Shown: positions 45,615-56,212, numbered from the stretch's first letter. The stretch is 64,000 nt of DNA from Marinobacter psychrophilus (GCF_001043175.1 NZ_CP011494.1:744001-808000); one strand, 5' to 3'. Notes: generated by a model not told the origin, from the letters alone. Made by a program: numbers and translations.

Positions 45615-46811
45615 ATGAATTTCCCGGTATTATACCTCCGCAAAGGCGCCGAGCGCCGACTGCGGGCAGGCCACTTGTGGGTCTACAGTAATGAAGTGGA
45701 TATTAAACGCTCGCCGCTGACAGGCTTCGAAGCCGGTGTTCAGGCAGAGCTGCGCGCATCGAACGACAAGCCTTTGGGCACCGTGTTTGTAAATCCCCAT
45801 GCGCTGATTTGTGGCCGGCTGATTAGCCGTGACCCAACCCATGGCATGACTTCGCAACGGCTTACCCAGCGCATGGAAGTTGCGCTGGAATTGCGCCAGC
45901 GGCTGTTTAACAAGCCGTTTTACCGCTGGGTGTTTGGTGACAGTGATGGCCTGTCCGGGCTGGTGATTGACCGCTTTGGGGACACCGTGGTGGTGCAAAT
46001 TTCCAGCGCAGGCATGGAACAGATGAAGGACGCCATTATACGGGCAATACAAAGGCTGACCCAAGTTAGCTCTATTGTGCTGAAGAACGACGGCAAAATG
46101 CGCAAAGTGGAAGGTCTGGAAAGCTATGTGGAGCAGGCCCACGGCAACGCTCCTGAAATGCTTCAGCTGGAAGAAAACGGCGTCAAATTTGAAGTGCCGC
46201 TGGCGGGCGGGCAGAAAACCGGCTGGTTTTACGACCATCGTATGAACCGTGCGCGTTTGCAGGCCTATGCGCCGGGCAAGCGGGTGCTGGATGTATTCAG
46301 TTACGTGGGCGGTTGGGGCATACAAGCCGCCAGTGCAGGCGCCACCAGCGTGACTTGCATAGACAGCTCGGCGTCAGCCATTGAGTCGGTGCACCACAAC
46401 GCCCGCCTGAACGGACTTACGAACGTTGATACGATTGAAGGCGACGCCTTTGACGCGTTAAAAGCATTGGCGGATGAAAAACAGAAATTTGACATTGTGG
46501 TGCTAGACCCGCCTGCACTGATACCCCGCCGCCGTGACCAGAAAGCCGGTGAGCAAGCCTATGCGCGGCTGAATCAGCTGGGTTTGCGCCTGCTGGAGCG
46601 GGACGGCTTACTGGTGTCGGCATCTTGCTCGATGCACTTGTCCCAGGAAAAGTTGGTAGACATCATCCGCGGTAGCGGTCGTAAAATTGACCGCTTTGTG
46701 CAGCTGCTGGAGCAGGGCCATCAGGCGCCGGACCACCCGATCATTCCGGGCATTGCGGAAACCGATTACATCAAATCCTGTTTTGTGCGTTCGCTAACCG
46801 GTTTTTTATAG
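45615..46811 (+). CDS. rlmI: 23S rRNA m5C1962 methyltransferase RlmI-like
   Basis: A 398-residue class I SAM-dependent rRNA methyltransferase. The N-terminus LRKGAERRLRAGHLWVYSNEV is a PUA domain. The methyltransferase core has VLDVFSYVGGWG (SAM loop), CIDSSASAIE, VVLDPPALIPRR and the catalytic Cys in SASCSMHLS. These match RlmI (YccW), which makes m5C1962 of 23S rRNA; RlmK-type paralogues are the alternative. The gene is very close behind gcvH and may be co-transcribed. Confidence 0.87.
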   Translation: MNFPVLYLRKGAERRLRAGHLWVYSNEVDIKRSPLTGFEAGVQAELRASNDKPLGTVFVNPHALICGRLISRDPTHGMTSQRLTQRMEVALELRQRLFNKPFYRWVFGDSDGLSGLVIDRFGDTVVVQISSAGMEQMKDAIIRAIQRLTQVSSIVLKNDGKMRKVEGLESYVEQAHGNAPEMLQLEENGVKFEVPLAGGQKTGWFYDHRMNRARLQAYAPGKRVLDVFSYVGGWGIQAASAGATSVTCIDSSASAIESVHHNARLNGLTNVDTIEGDAFDALKALADEKQKFDIVVLDPPALIPRRRDQKAGEQAYARLNQLGLRLLERDGLLVSASCSMHLSQEKLVDIIRGSGRKIDRFVQLLEQGHQAPDHPIIPGIAETDYIKSCFVRSLTGFL

Positions 46812-46848
46812 TCCCGGCTATCCAGCACCTGAAAATTCGCTGGGGGAA

Positions 46849-47505
46849 TCAGTCCCGCAGCGACATGACGGGCCAATCGCGCTCGCGGGCCATGGCTTCC
46901 AGGCGCGAATCCGGGTCGACCGCCACCGGATTCGCAACCTGTTCCAGCAGGGGTGCGTCGTTGATGGAATCGCTGTAGAACCAGGCGCCGTCCAATGACT
47001 CATTGTTTTCACTCAGCCACTGCTTCAAACGCGTTACCTTTCCGCCCTGAAAACTGGGCGTGCCCGAAACCTCGCCGGTAAAGCGGCCATTCACCACTTC
47101 CGGGTTGGTGGCAATCAAGTGCTCAATGCCTAAAAGGTCGGCGATTGGCCTGGTAATAAAATGATTGGTGGCGGTAATAATCATCAGTGTGTGGCCTTGG
47201 CTGCGGTGCTGGTGAAGCAGTTCGGCGGCTTTAATTTGCAGCATCGGTTGCACGTGGCTGGCCATAAAACGCTCGTGCATGGCGTGCAGTTCGTCCAGTG
47301 AAAACTGCGCCAGGGGTTCCAGCACAAAACGCTGATAGCGAAACACGTCCAGCTCGCCGTTTAGGTAGTCCTGATAAAATCGGTCGTTGGCTTTGCGGTG
47401 TACATCGGCGTCTACAATGCCTTGCTCCGCCAGAAAAATGCCCCAGGCGTGGTCGCTGTCGCCATTCAGCAAGGTGTTATCCAGATCGAATATGGCCAGA
47501 GTCAT
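46849..47505 (-). CDS. HAD-IB family phosphatase (SerB-like)
   Basis: A 218-residue HAD phosphatase of the SerB class: MTLAIFDLDNTLLNGD (nucleophile Asp8, acid Asp10), IITATNHF (motif II), and YSDSINDAPLLEQV (motif IV). It starts at 47505 behind GAGG. In Pseudomonas, a homologue next to rppH and ptsP has been proposed as a histidinol-phosphate phosphatase (recalled, not checked). Phosphoserine is the other candidate substrate. It is divergent from rppH. Confidence 0.82.
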   Translation of the reverse strand: MTLAIFDLDNTLLNGDSDHAWGIFLAEQGIVDADVHRKANDRFYQDYLNGELDVFRYQRFVLEPLAQFSLDELHAMHERFMASHVQPMLQIKAAELLHQHRSQGHTLMIITATNHFITRPIADLLGIEHLIATNPEVVNGRFTGEVSGTPSFQGGKVTRLKQWLSENNESLDGAWFYSDSINDAPLLEQVANPVAVDPDSRLEAMARERDWPVMSLRD

Positions 47506-47701
47506 GGTGCTGCCTCGGTGATTAAGGTGTCTGAAAACCGGCACTTGCCAGCGCCTAGCAGTGCGCAGCAGTTTATCATGGCCGCACGTAAACAGTCTTG
47601 ATTGCCGATTTCTTGGGATTCTGCAAGAATGAGAGCAACTTGGAAAAACCTGACCGTCGCATTTTGCTACGGTTAACCGACTATTAACGAGGTACTGTAC
47701 C

Positions 47702-48229
47702 GTGATCGACTCAGACGGTTTCAGACCCAACGTCGGAATCATTCTGGCCAACCACAAAGGGCAAGTGTTGTGGGCGAGACGCATAGGCCAAAACTCCTGG
47801 CAGTTCCCGCAAGGTGGAATTCATCAGGATGAAACACCGGAACAGGCATTGTACCGGGAGCTTGGGGAGGAAGTCGGGCTGTGCGCCCGCGACGTGGAAA
47901 TTATCAGCTGTACGCGAGGCTGGTTACGATACCGCTTACCGCGGCGGATGGTTCGCCACAATTCGCACCCATTGTGTGTAGGGCAAAAACAGAAATGGTT
48001 CCTGTTGAGGATGCTTTCACCAGACGCGCAGGTATGCGTAGATGGAACCGATTCACCGGAATTCGACGGCTGGCAGTGGGTAAGCTACTGGTATCCGTTG
48101 GGGCAGGTGATCTCATTCAAAAAAGAAGTCTACCGACGTGCGCTGCGCGAACTGGCGCCGCGGCTGTTCCACAACATGGAGCAGGTGCGGCGTGCCGAGC
48201 ACAACCGGCGCTCGAAGGAACAATCATGA
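47702..48229 (+). CDS. rppH: RNA pyrophosphohydrolase RppH
   Basis: A 175-residue Nudix enzyme that removes pyrophosphate from the 5' end of mRNA to trigger RNase E decay. Its Nudix box [22 protein letters not shown] is intact, with WQFPQGGI before it and [11 protein letters not shown] after it. The start is GTG at 47702 with GAGG nine bases upstream. A short gap of 18 bases leads to ptsP, as in other gammaproteobacteria. Confidence 0.95.
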   Translation: MIDSDGFRPNVGIILANHKGQVLWARRIGQNSWQFPQGGIHQDETPEQALYRELGEEVGLCARDVEIISCTRGWLRYRLPRRMVRHNSHPLCVGQKQKWFLLRMLSPDAQVCVDGTDSPEFDGWQWVSYWYPLGQVISFKKEVYRRALRELAPRLFHNMEQVRRAEHNRRSKEQS

Positions 48230-48247
48230 CGACGGGCTAATCCCAAC

Positions 48248-50560
48248 ATGCTGAGTACATTGCGAACGATCGTCCAGGAAGTAAACAGCGCCCGCGACCT
48301 GCAGGAGGCGCTGAGCATTATTGTCTCGCGTGTGCAAAAAGCCATGAACACCGAAGTTTGCTCGGTGTATCTGCTAGACCCTGCTACCAACCGCTACGTA
48401 CTGATGGCCACTGAAGGGCTGTACCGCAAAGCCGTTGGGAGAGTTAGCCTGGGTTATTCCGAGGGCCTTGTGGGCCTTGTGGGCTCGCGGGAAGAGCCGA
48501 TTAATCTGGAGGATGCGCCTTCTCATCCTCGTTACCGTTACTTTCCTGAAACCGGCGAAGAACGCTTCCGCTCGTTTCTGGGTGTGCCCATTATTCACCA
48601 TCGCCGCCTGATGGGTGTTCTAGTAGTGCAGCAGCGTGAGAGTTCACGCAGTTTTAATGAAGGCGAAGAAGCCTTTATGGTGACTATCTCGGCTCAGCTC
48701 AGCGGGGTGATCGCCCACAGCGAGGCCACGGGCGCCATAGGTGGTTTGTCGCTCACCGGCGAGGAAGCGCATGACATCGGTTTTGACGGCGTGCCCGGAG
48801 CACCCGGCGTGGCCATTGGCACCGGCGTAACCGTTTACCCGGCGGCAGACCTGGACCTTGTGCCAGAAAAAACCACGGATGATATTGAGCACGAACTGGA
48901 CCTGTTCCAGTGCGCGGTAAGTGCCGTGCGCGGAGACATCGAGCGGGTCGCAGCACGACTGGCCTCGCAGCTGAGGCCGCAGGAGCAGGCGTTGTTTGAT
49001 GTGTACCTACGCATGCTCAGCGATGAAGCCCTGCCGGACGAAGTTAACGGCAAAATTCGCGAAGGTAACTGGGCCCAAGGATCGCTGAAACAGGTTGTGC
49101 AGCAGTACGTGCGCAATTTCGAGATGATGGATGATCATTATCTGCAGGAGCGGGCGGTAGACGTGCGCGATCTGGGTCGGCGGTTGTTGTCGCATCTGCA
49201 GGAAGGCGAGCAAGCCAGCCTTGAATACCCCGAACGCACCGTATTGGTGAGTGAAGAGATCACCCCCGCTATGCTGGGCGAAGTGCCCAAGGGCCAGTTG
49301 GTGGGATTGGTGTCGGTGAAAGGTTCCAGCCACTCCCACGTGGCTATTCTGGCCCGCGCTATGGGCATACCCACGGTAATGGGGCTGGTCGACATACCCG
49401 TGAATCAGCTCGACGGGAAGGAACTGGTTGTCGACGGCTTCGAAGGCCAGATCTTCGCGTCACCATCGGCGGATCTGCGCGCTTATTACCAAGTTATCTG
49501 CGACGAAGAAAACGAGCTGATTCGGGGTCTCGAAGCCCTGCGCGATTTGCCTTGTGAAACCACCGACCATCACAGGGTATCAATGCTGGTAAACACCGGG
49601 TTAATGACCGATGTGTTGCGGTCGCTGACTCACGGCGCCGAAGGCATTGGTCTGTACCGCACAGAAGTGCCGTTCATGATTAAAGATCGCTTCCCTTCGG
49701 AACAGGAACAGCGCGAATACTACCGTGAGCAGTTGGAAGCCTTTGCGCCTAACCCTGTGACCATGCGCACCCTGGACATCGGCGGCGACAAGTGCCTGAC
49801 GTATTTCCCCATCCAAGAGGAAAACCCGTTTCTGGGCTGGCGTGGCATCCGGGTCACCCTGGATCACCCGGAGATTTTCCAGCTGCAGGTGCGGGCGATG
49901 ATGAAGGCCAGCGAAGGCCTGAACAATTTGCAGATCATGCTGCCAATGATCAGCAATATTTCCGAAGTAGAAGAGTCTCTTCATCTGATTTACCGCGTAT
50001 ATCACGAAGTGCGTAAAGACGGCTACAACATCCACATGCCAAAAGTGGGCGTGTTGATTGAAGTGCCGGCAGCGGTATATCAGATACGCGAATTGGCTGA
50101 CCGGGTGGATTTCCTGTCGGTGGGTACCAACGATTTAACCCAATATTTATTGGCAGTAGACCGTAATAACCCCCGTGTGGCCCCGCTGTACCATTCTTAC
50201 CATCCTGCTGTGCTGCAGGCGCTGGTTCGTATTGCCCAAGACGCTCATGCCGTGGGCAAGCCTGTGGGGGTGTGTGGCGAATTAGCGGGGGACCCGGGAG
50301 GCGCCGTATTGCTGATGGCCATGGGCTACGATTCACTATCGATGAACGCAGCCAGCCTGCCAAAAGTAAAATCGGTGATTCGCAGTGTCAGTCTTGAGTG
50401 GGCGACAAATTTGTTAGCAGATATCCTGCTGCTTGATTCGCCTCATGTAATCAAAAGCTGTGTTGACTTGGCGCTGCGTAATGCCGGCTTTGGCCGCTAT
50501 ATGCGGCCCGGAAAATCCACTGGCAAAACGTTGGCAGAGGTAGCCTCGGCATCTGCCTGA
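48248..50560 (+). CDS. ptsP: PTS-Ntr enzyme I, phosphoenolpyruvate-protein phosphotransferase PtsP
   Basis: A 770-residue EI-Ntr. The N-terminal GAF domain (about 1-150) senses glutamine and 2-oxoglutarate in homologues. A helical HPr-binding part follows. The phosphorylated histidine is His364 in GSSHSHVAILARAMGIPTVMG. The PEP-binding barrel has LYRTEVPFM, MRTLDIGGDK and GVCGELAGDP (catalytic Cys). EI-Ntr passes phosphate to NPr and EIIA-Ntr for nitrogen and potassium control. It overlaps no neighbour and lies 21 bases before the patatin gene. Confidence 0.96.
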   Translation: MLSTLRTIVQEVNSARDLQEALSIIVSRVQKAMNTEVCSVYLLDPATNRYVLMATEGLYRKAVGRVSLGYSEGLVGLVGSREEPINLEDAPSHPRYRYFPETGEERFRSFLGVPIIHHRRLMGVLVVQQRESSRSFNEGEEAFMVTISAQLSGVIAHSEATGAIGGLSLTGEEAHDIGFDGVPGAPGVAIGTGVTVYPAADLDLVPEKTTDDIEHELDLFQCAVSAVRGDIERVAARLASQLRPQEQALFDVYLRMLSDEALPDEVNGKIREGNWAQGSLKQVVQQYVRNFEMMDDHYLQERAVDVRDLGRRLLSHLQEGEQASLEYPERTVLVSEEITPAMLGEVPKGQLVGLVSVKGSSHSHVAILARAMGIPTVMGLVDIPVNQLDGKELVVDGFEGQIFASPSADLRAYYQVICDEENELIRGLEALRDLPCETTDHHRVSMLVNTGLMTDVLRSLTHGAEGIGLYRTEVPFMIKDRFPSEQEQREYYREQLEAFAPNPVTMRTLDIGGDKCLTYFPIQEENPFLGWRGIRVTLDHPEIFQLQVRAMMKASEGLNNLQIMLPMISNISEVEESLHLIYRVYHEVRKDGYNIHMPKVGVLIEVPAAVYQIRELADRVDFLSVGTNDLTQYLLAVDRNNPRVAPLYHSYHPAVLQALVRIAQDAHAVGKPVGVCGELAGDPGGAVLLMAMGYDSLSMNAASLPKVKSVIRSVSLEWATNLLADILLLDSPHVIKSCVDLALRNAGFGRYMRPGKSTGKTLAEVASASA

Positions 50561-50581
50561 ATAACTCGAAAAGGCCAAGCT

Positions 50582-51850
50582 ATGAGTAATGGCAAACTAA
50601 CAAAAAAACCGCAGCCGACGAACGCAGCGAACGGCAAAAAACCCCGAATCGGTGTGGCGTTAGGCGGTGGAGGCCCGATAGGCGGTATATACGAAATAGG
50701 GGCGCTGAGGGCACTTGACGAAGCTCTGGAAGGGCTAGATTTCAATGATCTGGATGTTTACGTAGGGGTAAACTCAGGGTCGTTTGTGGCGGCTCATCTG
50801 GTGAACCAGGTAACCACCGCCCAGTTGTGTAGAATTTTTGTGCGCAATGAATCCGAATTGCACCCGTTTCATCCCGGCGTTTTTTACCGTCCGGCCTTCG
50901 CTGAAATGGGCCGCCGTTTACTGGCCATACCGGGGTTGATTACCACCGCGCTCACCCGTTTTTTTTACAACCCCTACGATCAGAGCCTGCTGGAAGCCTT
51001 GACCATTCTGGCCCAAGCCGCACCCGCCGGGCTGTTCAATAACGAAGGCTTGCACCATTACTTAAGGCGCGCGTTTACTATGCTCGGCCGCACCAACGAT
51101 TTCCGCCAACTCAAGCGCCAGCTGTTCATTGTGGCCGCCGATGTGGAGAGTTCGAAGTCGGTGTGTTTTGGTGCGCCGGGCTTTGACGCTGTGCCCATTT
51201 CTAAAGCCATTCAGGCCAGCACGGCGTCGGCGGGCATTTACGTACCGGTGGAAATAGACGGCCATTACTACGTCGATGGTACCCTGCGTAAAGGCCTTCA
51301 CGCCTCGGTGGCGTTTGACCATCAGGCTGACCTGGTGCTGGCAATCAATCCCCAGGTACCGCTAGACGCCACTGCCGCCATGAAGGCAGGCACCTTGGCA
51401 GCTGGCGAGATGACCCGCTCTGGCATGCCCAATGTGCTGGCGCAAACCTACCGCACCATGGTGCATTCGCGCATGCAGTCCGGAATAGACCGCTACGCCC
51501 AAGATTATCCGGACAAAGACATTGTGCTGTTTGAGCCTCGCAGCGAAGACGCCATTCTGTTTGGTTCCAATGTGTTCAGTTTTGAATCCCGGCGCTTGCT
51601 GTGCGAACACGCCTACCAGGCGACTCGACGCGATTTGCGCCTTCGTGCTGCAGAGCTGGAGCCCAAATTGGCGAAATACGGTATTGCTCTGCGCCACGAT
51701 TGTCTGAGCGACACAGATCGCACAGTCAGCACTAGTCTGTTTGGCGAGTTACCACCGGCCACGTTAAGGGCAAAATCGCAGACACAAAAAAGCCGGCTGG
51801 CGGCCGGCTTGCAAAGTGTTAACGGGCAGACAGAAAAGGCCCGATCTTGA
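50582..51850 (+). CDS. Patatin-like phospholipase family protein with an altered nucleophile elbow
   Basis: A 422-residue PNPLA-family protein. The N-terminal glycine loop RIGVALGGGGPIGGIYEIGAL is normal. The nucleophile elbow, usually GxSxG, reads VGVNSGSF: the Ser position is Asn64, with Ser65 next to it (codons 50771-50776). The catalytic Asp motif is VDGTLRKG. A soluble lipid hydrolase role is expected of the family, but the changed elbow makes activity doubtful. The last codons overlap an inverted repeat that is a terminator for the opposite strand. Confidence 0.8.
   Translation: MSNGKLTKKPQPTNAANGKKPRIGVALGGGGPIGGIYEIGALRALDEALEGLDFNDLDVYVGVNSGSFVAAHLVNQVTTAQLCRIFVRNESELHPFHPGVFYRPAFAEMGRRLLAIPGLITTALTRFFYNPYDQSLLEALTILAQAAPAGLFNNEGLHHYLRRAFTMLGRTNDFRQLKRQLFIVAADVESSKSVCFGAPGFDAVPISKAIQASTASAGIYVPVEIDGHYYVDGTLRKGLHASVAFDHQADLVLAINPQVPLDATAAMKAGTLAAGEMTRSGMPNVLAQTYRTMVHSRMQSGIDRYAQDYPDKDIVLFEPRSEDAILFGSNVFSFESRRLLCEHAYQATRRDLRLRAAELEPKLAKYGIALRHDCLSDTDRTVSTSLFGELPPATLRAKSQTQKSRLAAGLQSVNGQTEKARS
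51785..51809 (-). terminator. Rho-independent terminator downstream of hslU, inside the patatin 3' end
   Basis: AAGCCGGC pairs with GCCGGCTT around a 5-base loop; on the minus strand the stem is followed by a T-run. It lies about 95 bases past the hslU stop and within the last coding bases of the convergent patatin gene. Confidence 0.65.
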
Positions 51851-51855
51851 TAGCG

Positions 51856-51891
51856 CGCGACCAGAATGCATTTTTATTCTGGTCGCGGTTT
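51856..51891. terminator. Terminator between the patatin gene and hslU
   Basis: A 12-bp perfect stem, CGCGACCAGAAT with ATTCTGGTCGCG, and an 8-base loop; TTTT follows on the plus strand two bases after the stem. It lies between two convergent genes and could stop transcription from both sides. Confidence 0.75.
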
Positions 51892-51904
51892 TAGTTATCG
51901 CCCG

Positions 51905-53233
51905 CTACAGAATGTAGCGGCTTAAATCTTCATCTTCCGCCAATTTGCCAAGTTTCTCCTCGACGTACTCGGCGGTGACTTCGAACTCTTCCGTGATCTT
52001 GTCGCCGGCATCGAATGACAGGCTTTCCAACAATCTTTCCAACATCGTGTGCAAACGTCGCGCGCCGATATTTTCAGTGTTCTCGTTCACTTTCCACGCC
52101 ACTTCTGCCAAGCGGGTAATGGCGTCGTCGGTAAAGCTGAGCTTCAGGCCCTCGGCGCCCATCAATGCTTCATACTGCTGCACCAATGAGGCATCCGGCT
52201 CTGTCAGAATGCGCTTGAAATCGTTTGGCGTTAGCGCATGCAGTTCTACCCGAATCGGCAAGCGGCCCTGCAACTCTGGAATCAAGTCTGACGGCTTGGT
52301 CATGTGGAAGGCGCCAGAAGCAATAAAAAGGATGTGATCGGTACGAATAGCGCCATATTTGGTGGTGACCGTGTTGCCTTCAATCAGCGGCAGAAGGTCA
52401 CGCTGAACGCCCTCGCGGGACACATCTGCGGAGTTGTTGTCAGAGCGTTTGGCCACTTTGTCGATTTCATCCAAAAACACGATGCCGTTTTGTTCAACAG
52501 CTTGTACCGCTTTTTGTTTGATATCTTCTTCGTTTACCAGCTTGGCGGCTTCTTCATCCTTCACCCGACGTAGAGCATCAGCCACCCGCATCTTGCGGGT
52601 TTTGCGCTTGTCCTGGGACATGTTGGCAAACATGCTTTGCAGCTGGTTGGTCATTTCTTCCATACCCGGCGGTGCCATAATTTCGACACCGGCACCGCTG
52701 TTGCGCAGATCAATCTCAATTTCTTTGTCGTCCAGCTCGCCTTCCCGCAGTTTTTTACGGAACATCTGGCGGGTGGTCGATTCTTCCTTCGGCTTGCTGT
52801 CGTTGTTGACATCCCGCGCCGGTGGCAACAGGGCGTCCAGAATGCGATCTTCCGCGGCGTCCAGAGCGCTGTTTTCGTGGCGCTTCATTTCCTGTTCCCG
52901 CAGCATTTTTACGGCTATATCAGCCAAGTCGCGAATGATGGAATCGACATCGCGACCCACATAACCTACCTCGGTAAATTTGGTCGCTTCCACTTTCAAA
53001 AAGGGTGCGTCCGCCAGTTTGGCCAGGCGCCGGGCAATTTCGGTTTTACCGACACCGGTGGGGCCAATCATCAGAATATTCTTGGGGCTGATTTCTTCAC
53101 GCAGCTCGTCGTTGAGCTGCATCCGGCGCCAGCGATTGCGCAGGGCAATGGCTACCGCGCGCTTGGCTTCCTGCTGGCCAACAATGTGTTTGTCCAGCTC
53201 GAGGACAATTTCTCTAGGAGTCAGTGCAGACAT
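51905..53233 (-). CDS. hslU: ATP-dependent protease ATPase subunit HslU
   Basis: A 442-residue AAA+ unfoldase that feeds HslV. Walker A is GPTGVGKTE (near residue 57), the pore loop is [10 protein letters not shown], the intermediate I domain spans about 110-240, and Walker B is [10 protein letters not shown]. It ends EDLSRYIL, with the C-terminal tail that docks into HslV. It lies 12 bases after hslV on the same strand, forming the heat-shock hslVU operon. Confidence 0.98.
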   Translation of the reverse strand: MSALTPREIVLELDKHIVGQQEAKRAVAIALRNRWRRMQLNDELREEISPKNILMIGPTGVGKTEIARRLAKLADAPFLKVEATKFTEVGYVGRDVDSIIRDLADIAVKMLREQEMKRHENSALDAAEDRILDALLPPARDVNNDSKPKEESTTRQMFRKKLREGELDDKEIEIDLRNSGAGVEIMAPPGMEEMTNQLQSMFANMSQDKRKTRKMRVADALRRVKDEEAAKLVNEEDIKQKAVQAVEQNGIVFLDEIDKVAKRSDNNSADVSREGVQRDLLPLIEGNTVTTKYGAIRTDHILFIASGAFHMTKPSDLIPELQGRLPIRVELHALTPNDFKRILTEPDASLVQQYEALMGAEGLKLSFTDDAITRLAEVAWKVNENTENIGARRLHTMLERLLESLSFDAGDKITEEFEVTAEYVEEKLGKLAEDEDLSRYIL

Positions 53234-53245
53234 GATCGCTCCGGC

Positions 53246-53776
53246 TTAATCGTTGGCAGAAAGCACTTCAATGGTGCGATTCTGGTTGGTGTAAATGCAG
53301 ATGTCAGCCGCTATGATCAGCCCTTTTTCGGTAATCTCGCGGGCACTCATGTCGGTGTTCTCTAACAGCGCGCGGGCAGACGCCTGGGCGAAAGGGCCGC
53401 CGGAACCAATGGCAATCAGGCCCATTTCTGGCTCTATAACATCGCCGTTGCCAGTAATGATGAGTGAGGCGGTTTTATCGGCCACCGCCAGCAGGGCCTC
53501 GAGTTTTCGTAACGCCCGGTCTGATCGCCAGTCTTTGGCCAGCTCCACTGCGGCGCGAGTTAGGTTGCCCTGGTGTTTTTCCAGTTGCGCTTCAAAGCGC
53601 TCGAACAGGGTGAACGCATCGGCGGTACCCCCGGCAAAGCCCGCCAAAACCTGGCCTTTGTACAAGCGGCGCACTTTGCGGGCATTGCCCTTCATTACGG
53701 TATTGCCAAGGGACACCTGGCCGTCACCGCCCATGGTGACTTCGTCGTCACGGCGTACGGAAAGTATGGTTGTCAT
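53246..53776 (-). CDS. hslV: ATP-dependent protease proteolytic subunit HslV
   Basis: A 176-residue N-terminal nucleophile peptidase (family T1). After Met removal the catalytic Thr2 of [12 protein letters not shown] is exposed. The [24 protein letters not shown] and [13 protein letters not shown] blocks are conserved. Twelve copies pair with HslU rings in the cytoplasm to degrade proteins. It is the first gene of hslVU. The start at 53776 is forced by the required Thr2. Confidence 0.98.
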   Translation of the reverse strand: MTTILSVRRDDEVTMGGDGQVSLGNTVMKGNARKVRRLYKGQVLAGFAGGTADAFTLFERFEAQLEKHQGNLTRAAVELAKDWRSDRALRKLEALLAVADKTASLIITGNGDVIEPEMGLIAIGSGGPFAQASARALLENTDMSAREITEKGLIIAADICIYTNQNRTIEVLSAND

Positions 53777-53892
53777 GTGGGCTCCAGTTGCCTGATCGAA
53801 TGTGTTAGCGCAGTTATGGAGGCAGCGCCGCGATTTTCAAGGCAGAACGTTCAGCACTTAATTGTAGGTTTACGCATCAGAACTAAAAGAGA

Positions 53893-54519
53893 TTAGCTCT
53901 TTTTGGGGATTTTCCGCACCAGCGGTTGAATGCTGATAGACACCAGTTTGTCCACAGCAGCGTTCATTTGGCTGCGGGATGTGAACGGGCCGACATTCAC
54001 CCGATACCAGACATTGCCCTCTTCCAGATCGATTTTTTGCACCGCTGCGCGTAAACCCTGGAACGCGATTTCGGCGCGCTGGCGTTCAGCATCTTCAGCT
54101 TTGCGGAACGAACCGGACTGCAGCAGGTAATCGACTTGCGGGCGCCCTGGGCTAGGCGTGTATTCGTCCACCGTAGAAGGCATTACCTCGGTTTCCGGCA
54201 GCATTTCGTAAAAACGGAATTGGGGTTTGGCGATTTCCGGTTTTATCAGCGCTGGTGTTTTGGTAGGTGCCTTCTGCTCAGTGGGCGCCGCGTCTTTGGC
54301 GGGTGCCTCGCTGCCAGGCAAACTGTTCAGGTACACAATAAAGCCGATGAAACCGCCCACAGCCGCCAGTGCCAATACCGATTTCATCGACAGGTTACCG
54401 TGTTGAGCTCGCGCCGGGGCGGCGGCTTTGGGCGCCCGGGTGCGGGCAGGCTTGCCCGCTTTTTGATGAGGCGTAGTGGCCTGGTTGGGTGACGATTTGC
54501 GGGCGTAGTCTCGCGACAT
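53893..54519 (-). CDS. SPOR domain protein, FtsN-like
   Basis: A 208-residue inner-membrane protein. The start MSRDYARK at 54519 matches the conserved FtsN N-terminus. A cytoplasmic tail rich in Lys, Arg and Ala leads to one transmembrane helix (VLALAAVGGFIGFIVYL), then a periplasmic linker and a C-terminal SPOR domain (DYLLQSGSFRKAEDAERQRAEI, VWYRVNVGPF) that binds denuded peptidoglycan. It probably helps trigger septal cell-wall synthesis. It lies between argS and hslVU, as in Pseudomonas. Confidence 0.88.
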   Translation of the reverse strand: MSRDYARKSSPNQATTPHQKAGKPARTRAPKAAAPARAQHGNLSMKSVLALAAVGGFIGFIVYLNSLPGSEAPAKDAAPTEQKAPTKTPALIKPEIAKPQFRFYEMLPETEVMPSTVDEYTPSPGRPQVDYLLQSGSFRKAEDAERQRAEIAFQGLRAAVQKIDLEEGNVWYRVNVGPFTSRSQMNAAVDKLVSISIQPLVRKIPKKS

Positions 54520-54526
54520 TTTATGG

Positions 54527-56212
54527 TTACATCTCGTCCGGAGCACTAACGCCCAGCAGGCCTAAGCCATTTTCGATTACCTGGCGTATGGCCAAGTACA
54601 AGCTGATGCGGGCATCGCGTAGGGCGGTGTCTTCAATCAGCACCTTGTGGGCGTTGTAATAGCTGTGGAACAGGCCGGCCAATTCCCGCAGGTACTGGCT
54701 CAGGGTGTGGGGCTCGCGCTGGGCAGCGGCACTGGCAACCAGCTCTGGATATTTTGCCAATTGGTTGGCCAGTTCTTTCTCCTCATCCAGCGTTAGCAGA
54801 GTCAGGTCGCCTACGCATTCGTGACGGCCACGCTGCACGCCTTCGACGGCCAGCTTGCGCAACACGCTGCAGATGCGGGCGTGAGCGTACTGGATGTAAT
54901 ACACCGGGTTTTCGTTGGTTTGCGAGCGTGCAAGATCAATGTCAAAGGTCAGCTGGGAGTCCACTCGCCGTGCGGCCAGAAAGAAACGGGTGGCGTCGCG
55001 GCCTACCTCTTCAATCAGGTCGCTTAGAGTGACATAACTGCCTGCGCGTTTGGAGAGTTTTACCTCTTCACCACCGCGGGTGACCATCACCATTTGGTGC
55101 AGCACATAATCTGGCCAACCTTCTGGAATACCGATATTCAACGCCTGCAAGCCGGCGCGAACGCGGGTAACGGTTGAGTGATGGTCGGCGCCCTGTTCGT
55201 TGATAACCGTGCTAAAACCGCGCTGCCACTTGTCCAGATGATAGGCAACATCCGGCAGAAAGTAGGTGTAGCCGCCGTCGGTTTTGCGCATAACCCGGTC
55301 TTTATCGTCGCCAAATTCGGTGGTTTTCAGCCACAGGGCGCCGCCATCTTCGTAGGTGTAGCCGTTTTCTTGCAGGCGCTTAACGGTGGCTTCAACTTTG
55401 CCGTCGTTGTACAGCGAGGATTCCAGGAAATACACGTCAAATTCGACGCCAAAGGCTTTCAGGTCAAGGTCCTGCTCGCGGCGCAGATAAGCCACGGCAA
55501 AATCCGTAATGGCTTCAAGGTTGTCCGGCTCGGCCTGGCCGGTCACTGAGCGGTCGTCTGCCGTAATTGTCTTTCCGGCTAGATAGGCCTCGGCCACGTC
55601 GGCAATATAGTCGCCGCGGTAACCATTTTCAGGCCAGCTTTGGTGATCTGGCGTTAGGCCTTTTACCCGGGCTTGAACGGATAACCCCAAGTTATTGATC
55701 TGGGCGCCAGCGTCGTTGTAATAAAACTCGCGAGTAACCTGATAGCCGTTGGCATCCAGTAGCCGACAAATGCAGTCACCTATTGCGGCACCGCGACCGT
55801 GGCCCACATGCAGAGGGCCGGTGGGGTTGGCGGAAACAAATTCCACCTGTACTTTTTCGCCCTTACCGCTGTGGTTACAGCCAAAGTTTTCAGCTTGTTC
55901 CAGTGCTGTATTCACAACGCCAAAGGCGCTGGCCGTACTCATGAAAAAGTTGATAAAACCTGGCCCGGCAATCTCCACTTTGTTGACCGCTGCACTGGCC
56001 GGCAAATTGGCCACCAGCGCCTCCGCCAGTTTGCGCGGCGCACAGCGGGCAGACTTGGCCGCCACCAGCGCAATATTACACGCGTAATCGCCGTGGGATT
56101 TGTCTTTGGTGTTGCCAATCTGTGGCGCAAAGCTTTGATCTGCTGGCAAAACGCCTTCAGATTGCAGCGCCGCCAGGGCAGACTGAAGCAGGTCGGAAAC
56201 GGTCTCTTTCAT
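54527..56212 (-). CDS. argS: Arginyl-tRNA synthetase
   Basis: A 561-residue class I synthetase. The start at 56212 gives [17 protein letters not shown]-like motif [14 protein letters not shown] and KMSKS-like motif [17 protein letters not shown] are present. The N-terminal Add1 domain and the C-terminal DALR anticodon-binding domain (near [10 protein letters not shown]) are recognisable. It charges tRNA-Arg in the cytoplasm. The FtsN-like gene starts 8 bases downstream, so they are likely co-transcribed. Confidence 0.97.
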   Translation of the reverse strand: MKETVSDLLQSALAALQSEGVLPADQSFAPQIGNTKDKSHGDYACNIALVAAKSARCAPRKLAEALVANLPASAAVNKVEIAGPGFINFFMSTASAFGVVNTALEQAENFGCNHSGKGEKVQVEFVSANPTGPLHVGHGRGAAIGDCICRLLDANGYQVTREFYYNDAGAQINNLGLSVQARVKGLTPDHQSWPENGYRGDYIADVAEAYLAGKTITADDRSVTGQAEPDNLEAITDFAVAYLRREQDLDLKAFGVEFDVYFLESSLYNDGKVEATVKRLQENGYTYEDGGALWLKTTEFGDDKDRVMRKTDGGYTYFLPDVAYHLDKWQRGFSTVINEQGADHHSTVTRVRAGLQALNIGIPEGWPDYVLHQMVMVTRGGEEVKLSKRAGSYVTLSDLIEEVGRDATRFFLAARRVDSQLTFDIDLARSQTNENPVYYIQYAHARICSVLRKLAVEGVQRGRHECVGDLTLLTLDEEKELANQLAKYPELVASAAAQREPHTLSQYLRELAGLFHSYYNAHKVLIEDTALRDARISLYLAIRQVIENGLGLLGVSAPDEM

